From: Plazaster borealis
Lineage: Eukaryota; Echinodermata; Asteroidea; Forcipulatida; Labidiasteridae
NCBI GenBank assembly: GCA_021014325.1
Contig: CM037461.1
Coordinates: 23,235,376 to 23,299,375, forward strand
DNA length: 64,000 nucleotides
Direction of reading: 5' to 3'
The translations under genes and the position numbers were made by a program. Below are positions 10,291-21,940 of this stretch, in pieces; within the stretch, counting starts at the first letter, position 1; every line of letters starts with the position of its first letter. The notes under the pieces were generated by a model. That model saw only the letters and a program-made list of their open reading frames with translations, was not told where the DNA came from and searched no databases.

Positions 10291-10480
10291 CGCTTCTGAA
10301 TGGCTATGCCGTAGTTGGTGTTCATGTTTATTCATGATTCCCTGATAGTGTTAGCCAATCAAAGTGTGCGCATTTTAGCAGGTGAAATCGAGATCACCCT
10401 TGGTTGCGAAACAGAAATAGGAGATATCACAACTCCTCTGCGATGCAACCGTTTAGGTCGACTTTGTCTTTCTGAGAAGA
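10291..10480 (+). promoter_or_regulatory. Conserved upstream block of CTL-1 (promoter variant 1)
   Basis: This block is nearly repeated at 16455-16640 ahead of CTL-2, and in reverse complement at 63800-63960 ahead of CTL-11. It contains gttggtgttcatgtttattcatgat (a forkhead-type TGTTTATT inside a near-palindrome) and a CCAAT box in gttagccaatcaaagtg, then a conserved stretch through gagatatcacaactcctctg. The same ATGTTTATTCA core occurs in the other two promoter variants. The conservation is seen; promoter function is inferred. It lies about 800 bp ahead of the ATG, so a 5' UTR intron is possible. Confidence 0.55.
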
Positions 10481-11182
10481 ACATCAGTCGTAGCCTACTT
10501 ATTGAGAGCTATATCTTATGAGTAAATTGCCATTGTGTGTTCATCTACGCCAAACTGTTCCCTTGGATGTGGGAAAAAACCTCTTCACAACCTGTTGTCC
10601 GTAACCGCCAGGTGATTTGACTCTGGAGAGTACAGTGAGGGAAACTCAACGCCAAAGAACCACAAATTATGTTGGATTTTGGTAACCGAAGTGGATCTTT
10701 TCCTGCGAACCTTCTAATACTTAGAACGAGTCTCCATGCCACGGACGGTGCACAGCATGTTCATTGTAACTGAAAATGCAGACGCTCAAAAACATGTGAA
10801 ATCAGTTGCAACAGTAGAGTAGGCCTTCTATACACATCAACGCAAAAGAAGTAGCTATCGGAAAACTGGTCTTGGAAGAAAGAATGTGTTGAACTTCAAC
10901 GGTGTTTCGCAATTATCTACAACCGTGAGAGGAAAATACAGGAATATTGATGGGGAAAACATATTGGATCGACTGACTACAGTGTATTGAAATCTGTGTT
11001 GAAGAACTTGTTAAAACTAAACTTAGGCCTAGGGCCTATATTTCTTGTGTATGCTGAACAAGTGGTAAATTCTTTGTCATCGAGAAATTATTGACCAGAA
11101 TGAAGTGTGTAAAATAATGATAAATTCGTTAACAACGTAATTTGTATCAAGAGCCGATAACATTGTGTTAATTAGTGTCAAC

Positions 11183-11698
11183 ATGTTGTATTTAGTGTCC
11201 CTAATTTTGTCAACTGCCTTGATAGATAGCTGTTGTTTTGGAGTGGTTGCATCTGGGTACCAGCGATGCTTTACATTTATGTATGATAACTCATCCTGTC
11301 CGGAGTCTTGGCATCACTGGGGAAACTCATGCTACAGGATCACTGAGACGGAATTTACCTGGTCAGATGCTAGAGACGAGTGTAGAAAACTGGGTGGTGT
11401 TCTGGCGGTACCAAGCTCAAATCAAGAAAACGAATTTATCGGTAATTTGATTCCAAATAATGGGATTGTATGGCTTGACTGTAATGATCTCGAGGTAGAG
11501 GGGACATGGAAGTGCAGTGAGGATAACGTGGAAGTCTCCTACATAAACTGGGACAGTGGACAACTAAATGGCGGGGTATCACAGAACTGTGTGGCAGACC
11601 TATGGAAGGAAAATCAACGTGTATGGCGTGATAGAGGCTGCAATACAAAATATATGGCTGTCTGCAAAACTTCCGGTAGACCGGTCCTTCACGTGTAA
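11183..11698 (+). CDS. CTL-1: secreted C-type lectin
   Basis: A single exon of 171 residues. A signal peptide of about 24 residues (MLYLVSLILS...GVVAS) is followed by a short segment with an N-terminal Cys and the glycosylation site DNSS, then one C-type lectin domain (about residues 36-163) and the family tail GRPVLHV. The ATG at 11183 is chosen because it starts directly at the hydrophobic core. All canonical domain cysteines are present, plus a family-specific extra pair (WLDCND and TWKC). At the primary sugar and calcium site it reads QLN in place of EPN/QPD, and WRD in place of WND, so classical calcium-dependent sugar binding is doubtful. It is intact and has promoter variant 1 upstream. 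Confidence 0.9.
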   Translation: MLYLVSLILSTALIDSCCFGVVASGYQRCFTFMYDNSSCPESWHHWGNSCYRITETEFTWSDARDECRKLGGVLAVPSSNQENEFIGNLIPNNGIVWLDCNDLEVEGTWKCSEDNVEVSYINWDSGQLNGGVSQNCVADLWKENQRVWRDRGCNTKYMAVCKTSGRPVLHV

Positions 11699-11721
11699 CA
11701 ATTAACCACTGAAGATAAATC

Positions 11722-11997
11722 TGAGACGAGATTGGCCTGGTGAGATGCTACAGACGAGTGTAGAATATTGGGTGGTAATCGACTGTAATGATCTCGAGGT
11801 GGAGGGGACATGGAAGTGCAGAGAAGGTAACGTGGAAGTCACTTACAGAAACTTGGATTATATATACAGAGACTAATAGTGACAGAGATAAAAAGTGTGT
11901 CATCATTTCAAATAAATGATGGCACGATGTAGGTTGAAACAGGTCAAAATTAAGAGCTGTTTGCAAACTGTGTGGCAGTTCAGTCATTCATGTTTAA
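11722..11997 (+). pseudogene. CTL relic directly after CTL-1
   Basis: Recognisable pieces in changing frames: the DECRxLGG segment with an upstream stop, a deletion, then DCNDLEVEGTWKCREGNVEV followed by stops, and finally VCKLCGSSVIHV with the terminal TAA at 11995. It is a decayed lectin copy with internal deletions. Confidence 0.8.
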
Positions 11998-12127
11998 CTA
12001 TTGAACATCAAAGCTCACCAATCAGAGTAAACGTAAAAGGGAATTGCAGTCATCTACCATATTATCGGATCAGTTGGGAAAACAAAGCAGCTGAGTTATG
12101 CTGCCTGAAACGTTGAATGTATTAAAG

Positions 12128-12328
12128 GTTTGACTGTTATCATCTTGAGCTAGAGGGGACATCGTGGAGGGCGCTGGCAAAAAATGGAATTTATGAAAGC
12201 CTATAATAACAAGGTTTATGAGGACTGTGCGATACATTCTTTGTGGAGATATCATCGCGGATGACATATAGACTGCAACAATGAAGGTATGCCTGTTTGT
12301 CTACATCAGACCACTCCTTCATGTGTAA
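12128..12328 (+). pseudogene. Second CTL relic after CTL-1
   Basis: A weaker 3'-half copy: the region around gagctagaggggacat, then gaggactgtgcgatacattctt, and the terminal agaccactccttcatgtgtaa that matches the RPVLHV end of the family. Frame is broken throughout. Confidence 0.65.
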
Positions 12329-12589
12329 CAATTAACACGGGGGTTAATTATAAAAAAATACGTGGACGAAGTGTCAATAAGTTTCGGTTCATAAATCGAC
12401 AGCTCCCAAAGCTCAACCAAAACCATTGGCCTTGATGGTACAGATACTTGATCTACGAATGTTAGAAATAGGTCAGATGGTCTTCTTATTGAAACCTGAG
12501 ATTAAAGAACTTTCGTAGATCAAACAAATGTACTGTACAGCAACCGTATTTTATCCTTTTTTATTCTCTCCGAAAGACGAATCGATCAA

Positions 12590-12712
12590 GGTTCTCTTAC
12601 TTGCTCAAGGACAAGAGTGACATGACCGGAACCCGAACCCACACTCTGAGAATACCAACAAATTAAGTATGGTGCACTAGACCGCTCGGTAACCAGACTC
12701 GACACCACAATA
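12590..12712 (-). mobile_element. tRNA-derived SINE, minus strand
   Basis: Read on the minus strand it starts near 12710 with gtgtcgagtctggttaccgagcggtctagtgc, a Ser/Leu-tRNA-like A-box region, then GGGTTCGGGTTCCGGTC (B box, + strand 12627-12641) and tgtccttgagcaagtaagag, a tail seen in several animal SINE families. It is a short element lying among lectin relics. Confidence 0.75.
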
Positions 12713-13179
12713 ATCTCATAGCGACACACTATAGCAGACAGAGAACACTACATGTTTGCATTTTGTCGAAGTCGAAGCCTTATATGGACTCTGTGTACGT
12801 ACGCTGTGTCAACATTTTTGTACAAACCTAACTCTTGGTGGCGCACTATATTACGACTCTCGCAAATTACGCAAAGAGAAAGTCATTTTGCAGATAAAGC
12901 AAATTTGTTGCTTGTTCATGCTTTGCATATAGTTTAGGCGGAGCAGCATCTGAACAAAATTTCCCTCCTCGAGGTTTATTTGTTTTAGAAATTTTCTGAG
13001 TCAGTTTTGTTACAAAATAAACCCGTGCTTTGTATTTTGTGAAGCTAGTTAACACGCTGCGAGATGGCGTCTTTGATTCGTAAAAAAATTAACAGTAGAC
13101 ACTCGAGCAACAGTGGTCGCTTTATTTACATTTCTTTGTGTAAAATTAATGAGAATTTGTTGCGATTTATAGTTGTAGA

Positions 13180-15780
13180 TATTTAGGGTAAAAAAAATCT
13201 ATGTTCATTAAAAGTTCTGTTTTTATTTTTGTAGCAAACATTACTCAGAGAAACGTGTAAGCCGAAAATGTTACAACAATTGCGAAAACGGTAATACTTT
13301 GCTAAGATGACCCCGTTTAAAAACAGCAAACAAACAAAAACGTTTTTGTGAAGGATTTTGTGTACGTTCATACGTGCTTGTTTCGATTGCCGCAACCAAA
13401 ATAAAGCATTAATGTTTATTTTTCAAAATACACTTTCCTCAACTTTGTACAGTATTTCAGGCGGAAATCTGAAACCCCCCCCCCCCAAAAAAAAAATTGT
13501 ACTGTTAATATTGACTTTATAATCAAAAATAATCAAATTTAAACGAAGAATGTTTGTAAATAAAAACTAACTATTTAATTTTGATCTTCAACATCAATCG
13601 ACTTCAGAACACAGTGGTTATTTTTATCATAATCTTGTGAGTTATTTAAGTAAAAATTGTGAGGTTTTGTAGTAAGTGGTGGAGTCAGTCCGTTGGTGAA
13701 GAGACGTCATGCACTTTGACGTCAAGACATAGTATAGACTAGTTAGTCAAAACTATTTTATGCACTAAAATTGATGTTTAAGAAAATATTTCTTTGTGTG
13801 TTAAGAATTGTGGAACGTGTAAAATAGTGTAACGATTAAACATGCTGGATCGAAAATGTGAATGTCACAAGAACAGACCTTTATCTTACGGTAGCCTTCT
13901 TGGTCTGGTACCCATGTATACAATGATAACAACGGGTTCAATAGACTACCCGATATATGTCTTTCAAGCCTCGGTTTTGTCAACACTGAGTTGAATGAAA
14001 GAAAAAACAAGATTGTCGCACCGTTATGAAGACCTATACACTCTAAAAACTCCCGTGTCGGACTTGAACCTGAAACCGGGTTCAGGGGGCGTGACCCATT
14101 TCTGGTTCTCGTAATAAAACAAACACCTGGTTTGTTTTTTGTTGAATGAATGAGTTGAATGAGTTGAATGAAAAAAATGGCCGCAGCCTGATAAAGGTGT
14201 ACACACTAACGGAAAAAAAAACAGAAAAACAAAAAAGCGTCCGAATGAATTCGGATTGGTTTTGATGTTTTGACAAAGATTTTGTGCACTTGCATATGTG
14301 CTTGTTTTGATTGCCGCAACCGAAATAAGCATCAATGTTAATTTTTTCAAAATACACATTCCTCAACTTTGTATAGCATTTCAGGCGGAAATCTGAAACA
14401 AATTGTACTGCTAATATGGACTTTATAATCAAGAATAATCAAATTTAAACGAAGAATGTTTTTAAATACATTTAACTATTTAATTTTGATCTTTAACATT
14501 AATCGTCTTCAGAACACAGTGGTTGTTTTTATCATCATCTTGTGAGTAAATGAAGTGAAATTTGTGAGTTATTGTAGTAAGTGATGGAGTCAGTTCGTTG
14601 TCTTAAGGTAAAGGGAGAAGTCGTGCACTTTAATTTCGAGACATAGAGAGTGTGCTAGTTAGTCGAAACTATATATTTAAAGCACAAAAATTGTTATTTA
14701 GTAATATATTTATTTATGTATTAAGAATTGTTAGATGTAATAGTATAACGATTAAACATGCTGGATGAAAATTGTGAATGTCACAAGAATAGTGGTCATC
14801 TTTGTCTGGTTCTCGTGTACACAATGATGACAAAAGGTTCAATAGACTATACCCCAAATAATGGAACCAGACTGGTTTGTCTTTCAAGCCTCGGTTCTGA
14901 CCCGGATTCGGGTTGCCTGGACCATTTATGAGGGCTCTTGAAAAAAAAAGACCACTTGGTTTGTTTTTTGTTGAATGAATGAGTTGAATGAGTTGAATGA
15001 AAAAATTGCCGCAGCCTGATAAAGGTGTACACACTAACGGAAAAAAAACAGAAAAACAAAAAAGCGTCAGAATTAATTCGGATTCGTTTCATGTTTTGAC
15101 AAAGATTTTGTGCACTTGCATATGTGCTTGTTTCGATTGCCGCAACCGAAATAAGCATTAATGTTTATTTTTCCAAATACACCTTCTTCAAGTTTGTACA
15201 GTATTTCAGGCGGAAATTTGGAGAAAAAAAATTACTGCTAATATGGACTTTATAATCAAGAATAATCAAATTTAAACGAAGAATGTTTGTAAATAAATTT
15301 TACTATTTAATTTTGATCTTTAGCATTAATCGACTTCAGAACACAGTGGTTGTTTTTATCATCATCTTGTGAGTAAATGAAGTGAAATTTGTGAGTTACT
15401 GTAGTAAGTGATGGAGTCAGTTTGTTGTCTTATGGTAAAGAGAGAAGTCGTGCACTTTACTTTCGCGACATAGAGACTGTGTTAGTTCGTCGAAACTATT
15501 TAGAGCACAAAAATTGATATTAATAATATATTTATTTATGTATTAAGAATTGTGGGATGTAATAGTATAACGATTAAACATGCTGGATGGTAAATGTGAA
15601 TTTCGCAAGAATAAACCTTCATCGTACAGTGGCCATCTTTGTCTGGTTCCTATGTACACAATGATAACAAAAGGTTCAATAGACTACCCCAATTAATGGA
15701 ACCAGACTGTTTTGTCTTTCAAGCCTCGGTTCTGACCAGGATTCGAGTTGCCTGACCCCTGATGGCTCAAAATGTTTAAG
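13180..15780. repeat. Three tandem copies of a 0.8-0.9 kb non-coding repeat
   Basis: Landmarks recur three times in the same order: gattgccgcaac plus gcattaatgtt (about 13390, 14310, 15140), tttcaggcggaaat (13460, 14380, 15210), cgacttcagaacacagtgg-like sequence (13597, 14507, 15330) and caatagactac followed by tctttcaagcctcgg (13940-13975, 14840-14895, 15680-15730). Copies 2 and 3 also share a (gagttgaat)n run at about 14145 and 14975. Spurious short frames here are not genes. A homopolymer C/A stretch lies at 13474-13495. Confidence 0.85.
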
Positions 15781-16454
15781 ACCCTCCCGTGCACGTTATA
15801 ATGGAACATGTTTTAACAATATTTTACAAGTCATGCCCTTCAACTATTTAATACTAAGAGTATCGCTGTGCAAATTATGTATGAGTTTTGGGGCATAATT
15901 TTGTCACTAATTAGCGTAGAGCACCTGTTTGCTGCAATGGCAATGTTAAAGAATAGGCCTTTCCATCCATCCGACCATAGCCATTGGATATTCATGTATG
16001 TATTTATAGAAGCACTCCCCGCTATACGTACTGGCATAACCTGGACAACGTCTTGGACCAAGACTAACAATACCAGGCATAATCAGGGCATCAACAAAGA
16101 GCGCTCCCTGCCATACGTTTTTAATTTCATAACCATGGCTACGTCTAACAACAACGCGGCATAATCTTGGTACCAACAAAAGCGCTCCCTGCCATACAAA
16201 TTTGCGAAACCTTGGCAGTTAAATTAATATCGCGCCGGGTCCCTTTGTACATTGCACGTAATTAGAAAATTCAAGATCTTAAATTCTCTGGGTGTGCTTC
16301 AATCAAGTATTTTAAGCGTGTGAAAATTGATTTATTTCCACACCACGAGCAGATAACAAAAGTATTGTTACTGAGTAGGCCCTACGTGCAAGCACCGAAA
16401 GTAGACCCTATATTATAGGCATATCGTTGTCCACTTCCCTAACACTAGCTGTCA
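15781..16454. other. Upstream spacer of CTL-2, homologous to the spacers of type I genes
   Basis: The segment from about 15830 (cttcaactatttaatact, gcataattttgtcactaattagcg) to 16440 is the diverged counterpart of 25360-25760 and its repeats. It contains reiterated gcgctccctgccatac blocks (16100, 16180). No gene is seen. Confidence 0.6.
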
Positions 16455-16680
16455 TCACTTCTGAATGGTTATGCTGTAGTTGGTGTTCATGTTTATTCAT
16501 GATTCATATTAGTGTTAGCCAATCAAAGTGTGCGCATTTTAGCAGGTGAAATCAGTATCGCGTTTGGTTGCGAAACAGAAATAGGAGATATCACAACTCC
16601 TCTGCGATGCAACCGTTTGGGTTGACTTTGTCTCTTTGAGAAAAACATCATTCGTACTTTTGGAGAACTGTATCTTATCT
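16455..16680 (+). promoter_or_regulatory. Conserved upstream block of CTL-2 (promoter variant 1)
   Basis: Matches 10291-10480 over most of its length, including tgttcatgtttattcatgatt, gttagccaatcaaagtgtgcgcat and the gagatatcacaactcctctgcgatgcaacc stretch. The following leader (cgccaaactgttcc... gggaaactc) appears twice, at 16705-16812 and again at 17180-17310, so the CTL-2 leader has an internal duplication. A splice-acceptor-like tctatttacag sits at about 17776, just before the ATG. Confidence 0.5.
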
Positions 16681-17804
16681 CATATCGTGTAAACTTCCAT
16701 AGTGTGTGTATCTACGCCAAACTGTTCCCTTGTAAATGGGAAAACTTTTCACAACCATTTGTCAGAAACCACCAGATGATTTGATTCTGGAGAATATAGT
16801 AAGGGAAACTCATTTTCTGCGATCTTTGGATTTTTTCCCGCGAACCCTCTCACAGAGAACGAGTCTCCAAAGTGCCACGGTGCACGGCCTGTTTGTTTCT
16901 TGTAACTAAAGACATACTATAAGCGTCACCCTGAAAGTGTTGCTATTCGGAAAAGCTGGCCTGGTATACGTTTACTGTGTATAAAGTTCAAACATGTTTC
17001 AAAATCACGGCTGTGCGTTAAAGACTAGAGAGAGGAATGTTGAATAGATGAACAATTGGTAACCTTTGAAAATATCGACAAATTATCGAACGGATCGAAT
17101 AATGAATAAAGGAATCGTTTGCTACGTACCTTGGAACAAGAACCGATTATTTACGATGTGCTCGTAGTGACATTATTGTGTGTTCATCAACGCCAAAATG
17201 CTCCATTGTACGGAACATTCTCCACAACCTTTAATTTTGTCAGAAACTGCCATATGATTTGCCTCTGTTTTTCTCCTTTTGGAAACTCAACACCAAAGAA
17301 CCACAACTATTTTCGAAGTTATTAAAACCCATGCACGTTTTCCTCCGAACTCTTGTGCCGGGATTGTGTCTCCAATAGTCTACAGTATACACCCTTTACG
17401 ATACAACTTGACTAAAAATGCAGACATTCAAACGACCAGTGAAAGTCAAAATAGTAGACATTATAAACGCCTTTACAAAAGAAGTAGCTATAGGAAAACC
17501 GGTCTTGGAAAACAGATTGTGTTGAAATTCAACAGTGTTTCGTGATTATCTACGGCCGTGAAAGGAAAATACGGGAATTTATTGGGGACAAAAACACATT
17601 GGATCTACCGACTACCAATGTATGAAAGTTTGTGTCGAACAACTTGTTAAATTCCATGTGTGTGCTGAAGAAGGGGTAAATTCTTTTTCATCGAGAACTT
17701 ATTGACCCAATTGAAGTGAGTACAATTATGATAAATTCGTTAACAGCGTAATTTGTATCAAGAGCTGATACAATTCTATTTACAGTGGGTACATTGGTGT
17801 CAAC

Positions 17805-18179
17805 ATGTATTTTGTGTCATTAATATTTTCCACTGTCTTGCTACATAGCTGTTGTTTTGGAGTGGTTGCATCTCGAGACCAGCGATGCTTTACATCTACC
17901 CATGTTAACTCATCCTGTCCGGAGTCTTGGAATCACTGGGGAAACTCATGCTACAGAATCAATAAGTCCAAAGTTTCCATGTTCAGAGCTAGAGACGATT
18001 GTAGAAAATTGGGTGGTATACTGGCTGTTTCAAGTTCAATTCGAGAAAACAATTTTATCGCTAAGATGATTCCAACTGAAGGAAAAGTATGGATTAACTG
18101 TAATGATCTTGAGGTAGAGGGGAAATGGAAGTGCAGAGAGGGTAACGTGGAGGTCGCTTACAGAAACTGGGCCAAATAA
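17805..18179 (+). pseudogene. CTL-2: C-type lectin truncated at the 3' half
   Basis: Starts with a good signal peptide (MYFVSLIFSTVLLHSCCFGVVAS) and an intact first half of the lectin domain through DCNDLEVEGKWKCREGNVEV. The frame ends after NWAK with TAA at 18177. The sequence that follows is not lectin but a copy of the intergenic repeat seen at 14865 and 15690 (aatggaaccagactg, tctttcaagcctcgg). The break falls at a shared ccaaa, suggesting joining at microhomology. The product would lack the sugar-binding loop and the last three cysteines, so I call it a pseudogene although the remaining frame is clean. Confidence 0.85.
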
Positions 18180-18384
18180 TGGAACCAGACTGGATTGTCT
18201 TTCAAGCCTCGGTTCTGACCCGGATTCGGGTTGCTTGACCCATTAATGATGGCTCAAAATGTTTAAGACACTCCCGTGCACGTTATAATGGAACATTTTG
18301 TAACAATATTTTACAAGTCATGCCCTTCAATTATTTAATACTAAGAGTGTCGCTGTGCAAATTATGTATGAGTTTTGGTGCATA
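18180..18384. repeat. Copy of 15690-15900 fused to CTL-2
   Basis: Matches 15690-15900 closely (atggctcaaaatgtttaaga, cccgtgcacgttataatggaac, acaagtcatgcccttcaa, gcaaattatgtatgagtttt) and stops at gcataatttt, where the LINE tail begins. It shows that the CTL-2 3' half was replaced by spacer sequence. Confidence 0.85.
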
Positions 18385-20107
18385 ATTTTATTTATTTATT
18401 TATTTATTTCATTTTCCGGGATATTACAAACAGTGAATCATAGACAAAACAATGACTTGTACAAATAACACTGAGTAGTAAACATAACAAACAAATATAA
18501 CAGAAAACAACACCCAAAAAGCTCCCGCGGGATTACCCAAAAGAAACAAGTTTCTGTCGAGAGGCTCTCCAAACTAATTGGATAACAGTGATTAATACAT
18601 TTAGGATAAAATTCATTAAATAAAATATTTGAAATTAAGTTGTTATGCAAAATATAATACATTTCAAAAGATACATTTACAAAAATTACAATAAGAGTAA
18701 ATAGTTCAAAATATCTTGGGAGGAAAGCTCTAGAATGCATGAGAGATGGGGTCTAGACTGAACAGATGATCACGTAAAGAATTGATGAGAGGTTTGGGTG
18801 AACGTTCTAGGCAAAGGTCTCGAACATCGGAGGAAAGTAAATTAAAAAACCTGGGAAGTAGGAAAGAGGGTGAACAAAGAAAATTTGACAGAGTTTGTCC
18901 GGCTGTACTGATGTTTGAAGAGGAGGGTGTGGGTTTTCCTAGTGTTGGCCTGTGGGAGAAAATGTGAAGAAACAGAAATTTGATTGTAGAGACATTTAAT
19001 GACAAAGGAAGCACTGAGGTATACAAGTCTGTTGTAGAGGGGAGGCAAGTGAAGTTTGGACAGGCGTTGTTCATAGGAAAGAGAAATAGCAACATTGTAA
19101 TGGTAGCAAGATTTAGTGAAGCGACGTTGAATTGCCTCAAGGCATTGGATGTGGTTCTTCTGGTGAGGTAGCCAAACTGGCGCCGCGTATTCTATGATGG
19201 ACCTGCAGAGAGAGCGATATAATTTGAGAAGAACCTCAGCATTTTTTGATTTTACAGTGCGCCGTATGAATCCAGCAAGTATGCTCGGTTCTTTCTTCTC
19301 GCCACTTTGACTATGTTACTTGTAATCCATGGGGACCGGCGGTGTCCTTTGGAGATGGCGATGGGGACGACATCCTTCACTGCTGCATGGACAAGTGATG
19401 TGAAATTGTCATATGTCTCGTCTACGTCATCTTCAAGGAACAGCTGCCACGGAATACATTGTAGGGTCATCTGAAAATCATGTTTGTCGACCTTGTGGAA
19501 TTGGTGGAAGGTACGGCGGAGAAACTGGTATTTGGATGTTGTGGAAATCTGGAAGTGAACAGAGTCATGGTCACTGTTGCCCAGACCAGGTTCTTTGTGG
19601 ATATTCTGAGTCCAGCTTGGGTCATTACAGAAAATGAGGTCCAACATGGTATCGTCACCATGTGGATTTCGTCTTGTAGGGAAGGAGACCAGTTGAGACA
19701 TGTTCAGGGATTCAATGATGTTAAGAACAGCAGCGGAGCGAGTGTTGAAAGATGGGGGTTGTGTTCATCAGAGGATGCCGAGAAGGGTATTTGTAAATTA
19801 AAGTCACCGAGAAGAAGGATTGCTTGAAATTGGTGTGAGCAGGGAAGGATGCGGTTGATTGAGAAGGAAAGTGCTTCGTCAAATCCTGTTGTTGAGGATG
19901 GAGGTCGATAACAAGTCCCGATGAGTAGTTTGCCCTTGTTGTGTGGAAGAATGACTTGGACCCAGATGAGTTCACATTCTTTGAAGTTGGCTTGGATGTC
20001 GAAAGAGGGCTGAAATTCATCTCGTCGTGATGGCATTAGATTTGAGTTGCATGCAAAGAGCACACCACCCCCATTGCGATTTCTGTCACGCCTGAATAAT
20101 TGGTACT
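18384..20107 (-). mobile_element. L2/CR1-type LINE, internally deleted and 5'-truncated
   Basis: On the minus strand the element runs from about 20107 down to a (AAAT)n tail at 18386-18412. The endonuclease domain is seen at 20107-19480: RRDRNRNGGGVLF, TCYRPPSS, LLGDFNLQ (catalytic GDFN) and GNSDHDSVHF (catalytic SDH), with a frameshift near 19740. It is followed by the linker (SPWITSNIVKVARRKNRAYL). At about 19260 it jumps straight to the C-terminal part: LYRSLCRSIIEYAAPVWLPH, RLSKLHLPPLYNRLVYLS, and then LINSLRDHLFSLDP near the end. The whole reverse-transcriptase palm with the catalytic YxDD is missing. It is dead. Its truncated 5' end abuts the Gypsy element directly. Confidence 0.88.
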
Positions 20108-20108
20108 G

Positions 20109-21940
20109 AAGGGTCACACGAAGGCGAGATGTTTCAAGTTCATCGCTGACGAGCGAGGGCGGTCTGAAATGCCTGTCGCTTTTGTCCGTAAGGACACTCT
20201 ACTTCGTAGGAAGTCCGGTGAGGCCGATGGCAACCGTGTTTCTTCTTCGAAGATATCTGATGAAATCAACAAAGTTGATGAAATCTACAAAGATTTTGTT
20301 CATTGTGGTGATGTGTCGTGTGTGTCTGATGTAGCCGACAGTCCAGTTGTTATCCTAAGGGATACAGGCGCGTCACAGTCACTGATGCTGGAGGATGTGT
20401 TGTCATTGTCTCCAGACAGTTCGCTAAATGCGACAATGTTGATTCAAGGTATTGGGGGTAATTTTATGCCTGTCCCGTTGCATAGGGTAAATTTGAAATG
20501 TGATTTGTTCACTGGCCCTGTGGATGTTGGAGTTGTTCCTAGTCTACCGATGAAAGGTGTCGGATTATTGCTAGGTAATGACGTTGCGGGAAGTAAAGTG
20601 TCGGCATCCCCTATTGTCTCTGGTGAACCTGTGGATGAGCGAGAAAGTCATGCTTTGGAGGAAGAGTTTCCAGAAATCTTCCCCGAATGTGCAGTGACGA
20701 GATCTCAGATGAAGCAAACGGAAAAGGAGGTTGCAGAGTCAGTGCCTATAGAGGAGGACTCTGGTGTTTGGCTGGCTGAAACCTTTTTTAGTGATTTAGA
20801 AGAAAAGGAGGGAGTGTCTCAAGATGCTAAGTTTAGACGATCCTCGCTGATAGAGCAGCAGAAAGCGGACCCAGATCTGAGGAAGCTCACCCAGACAGCG
20901 TGTTCTGAGGAAGAGGCTCAAGGGGTTCCGGAATGCTACTACGTCAAGTCTGGCGTGTTAATGAGGAAATGGAGACCTACCCAGAAACCAGCTGATGAAG
21001 AATGGAGTATTGTTCATCAAATTGTTGTTCCTCCATGTCACCGTGATTTCGCTCACGAAATTCCGGTTGCGGGTCATCTTGGTATCAGAAAGACTCAAGC
21101 TAGAGTCATGGCTCATTTTTATTGGCCTAAGCTACATCAAGATGTGGTGGAATTCTGCAAGACGTGCCATACGTGTCAGATGGTGGGAGAGCCACAGCCA
21201 TCGATCAAGCCTGCACCGATGATACTGATTCCTGCGTTTGATGAGCCGTTTACGAGAGTCCTGGTGGATTGTGTGGGTCCTCTACCGCGGACGAAGTCCG
21301 GGCATCAGTATTTGTTGACCATAATGGATTTGTCAACCAGATTTCCAGAGGCCATTCCACTGAGGAAGATAACAGCCAAAGTTGTTGTTGAGGCTCTTAT
21401 GCAGTTTTTCACAAGATATGGTTTACCGAAAGAAGTGCAGTCCGATCAGGGGTCTAACTTCATGTCGGGTGTGTTTCAGGAAGTTCTGCGTGAGCTGGGA
21501 ATCAAGCAGTTAAAATCATCTGCATATCATCCGCAGTCTCAAGGAGCTCTAGAGAGGTACCACCAAACCCTCAAGAATATGATAAGGGCTTACTGCGAGG
21601 ATTTCTCAGAAGATTGGGACAAAGGAATTCCTTTCCTGTTGTTTGCAACCAGGGACTCGCCGAACGAGTCAACTGGTTTTACTCCGTTTGAGTTGGTCTA
21701 CGGTCATGAGGTGAGGGGCCTTTGAAACTCATTAAGGGAGGTTTTGTCAGAGGATGAGGAGACCAATCTGCTCGACTATGTGTCGAACTTTAAGGAGAGG
21801 TTGTCTAGGGCATGTTCTGTGGCACAAGAACATCTGAAAGTGTCTCAACGGGTCATGAAGACGAGAGCAGACAGGAAATCTGAAGTCCGCATCTTTAAAC
21901 CCGGCGAAAAAGTGCTAGTGCTGTTGCCTCTGCCTGGCGA
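20109..21940 (+). pseudogene. Gypsy pol, part 1: protease and integrase
   Basis: The open frame starts at the junction with the last part of a CCHC knuckle. The aspartic protease motif DTGAS is at 20361. The integrase zinc-binding HHCC module (HEIPVAGHLG ... CKTCHTCQ) lies at about 21050-21180, and the catalytic core has its D, D and E in LVDCVGPLP, SDQGSNF and GALERYH (about 21260-21570). The frame is broken by a TGA at 21723; the neighbouring sequence makes sense only if two small compensating indels flank it. A further one-base shift lies near 21940. Both breaks disable the polyprotein. Confidence 0.88.

Noticed and set aside
17805..18179. CTL-2 as a functional short lectin
   Set aside because: The stop arises from fusion to spacer repeat and removes the sugar-binding loop and three of the domain cysteines.
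19413..19827. Forward-strand frames of 74 and 115 residues
   Set aside because: They are shadows of the LINE endonuclease coded on the minus strand, whose GDFN and SDH motifs are clear.
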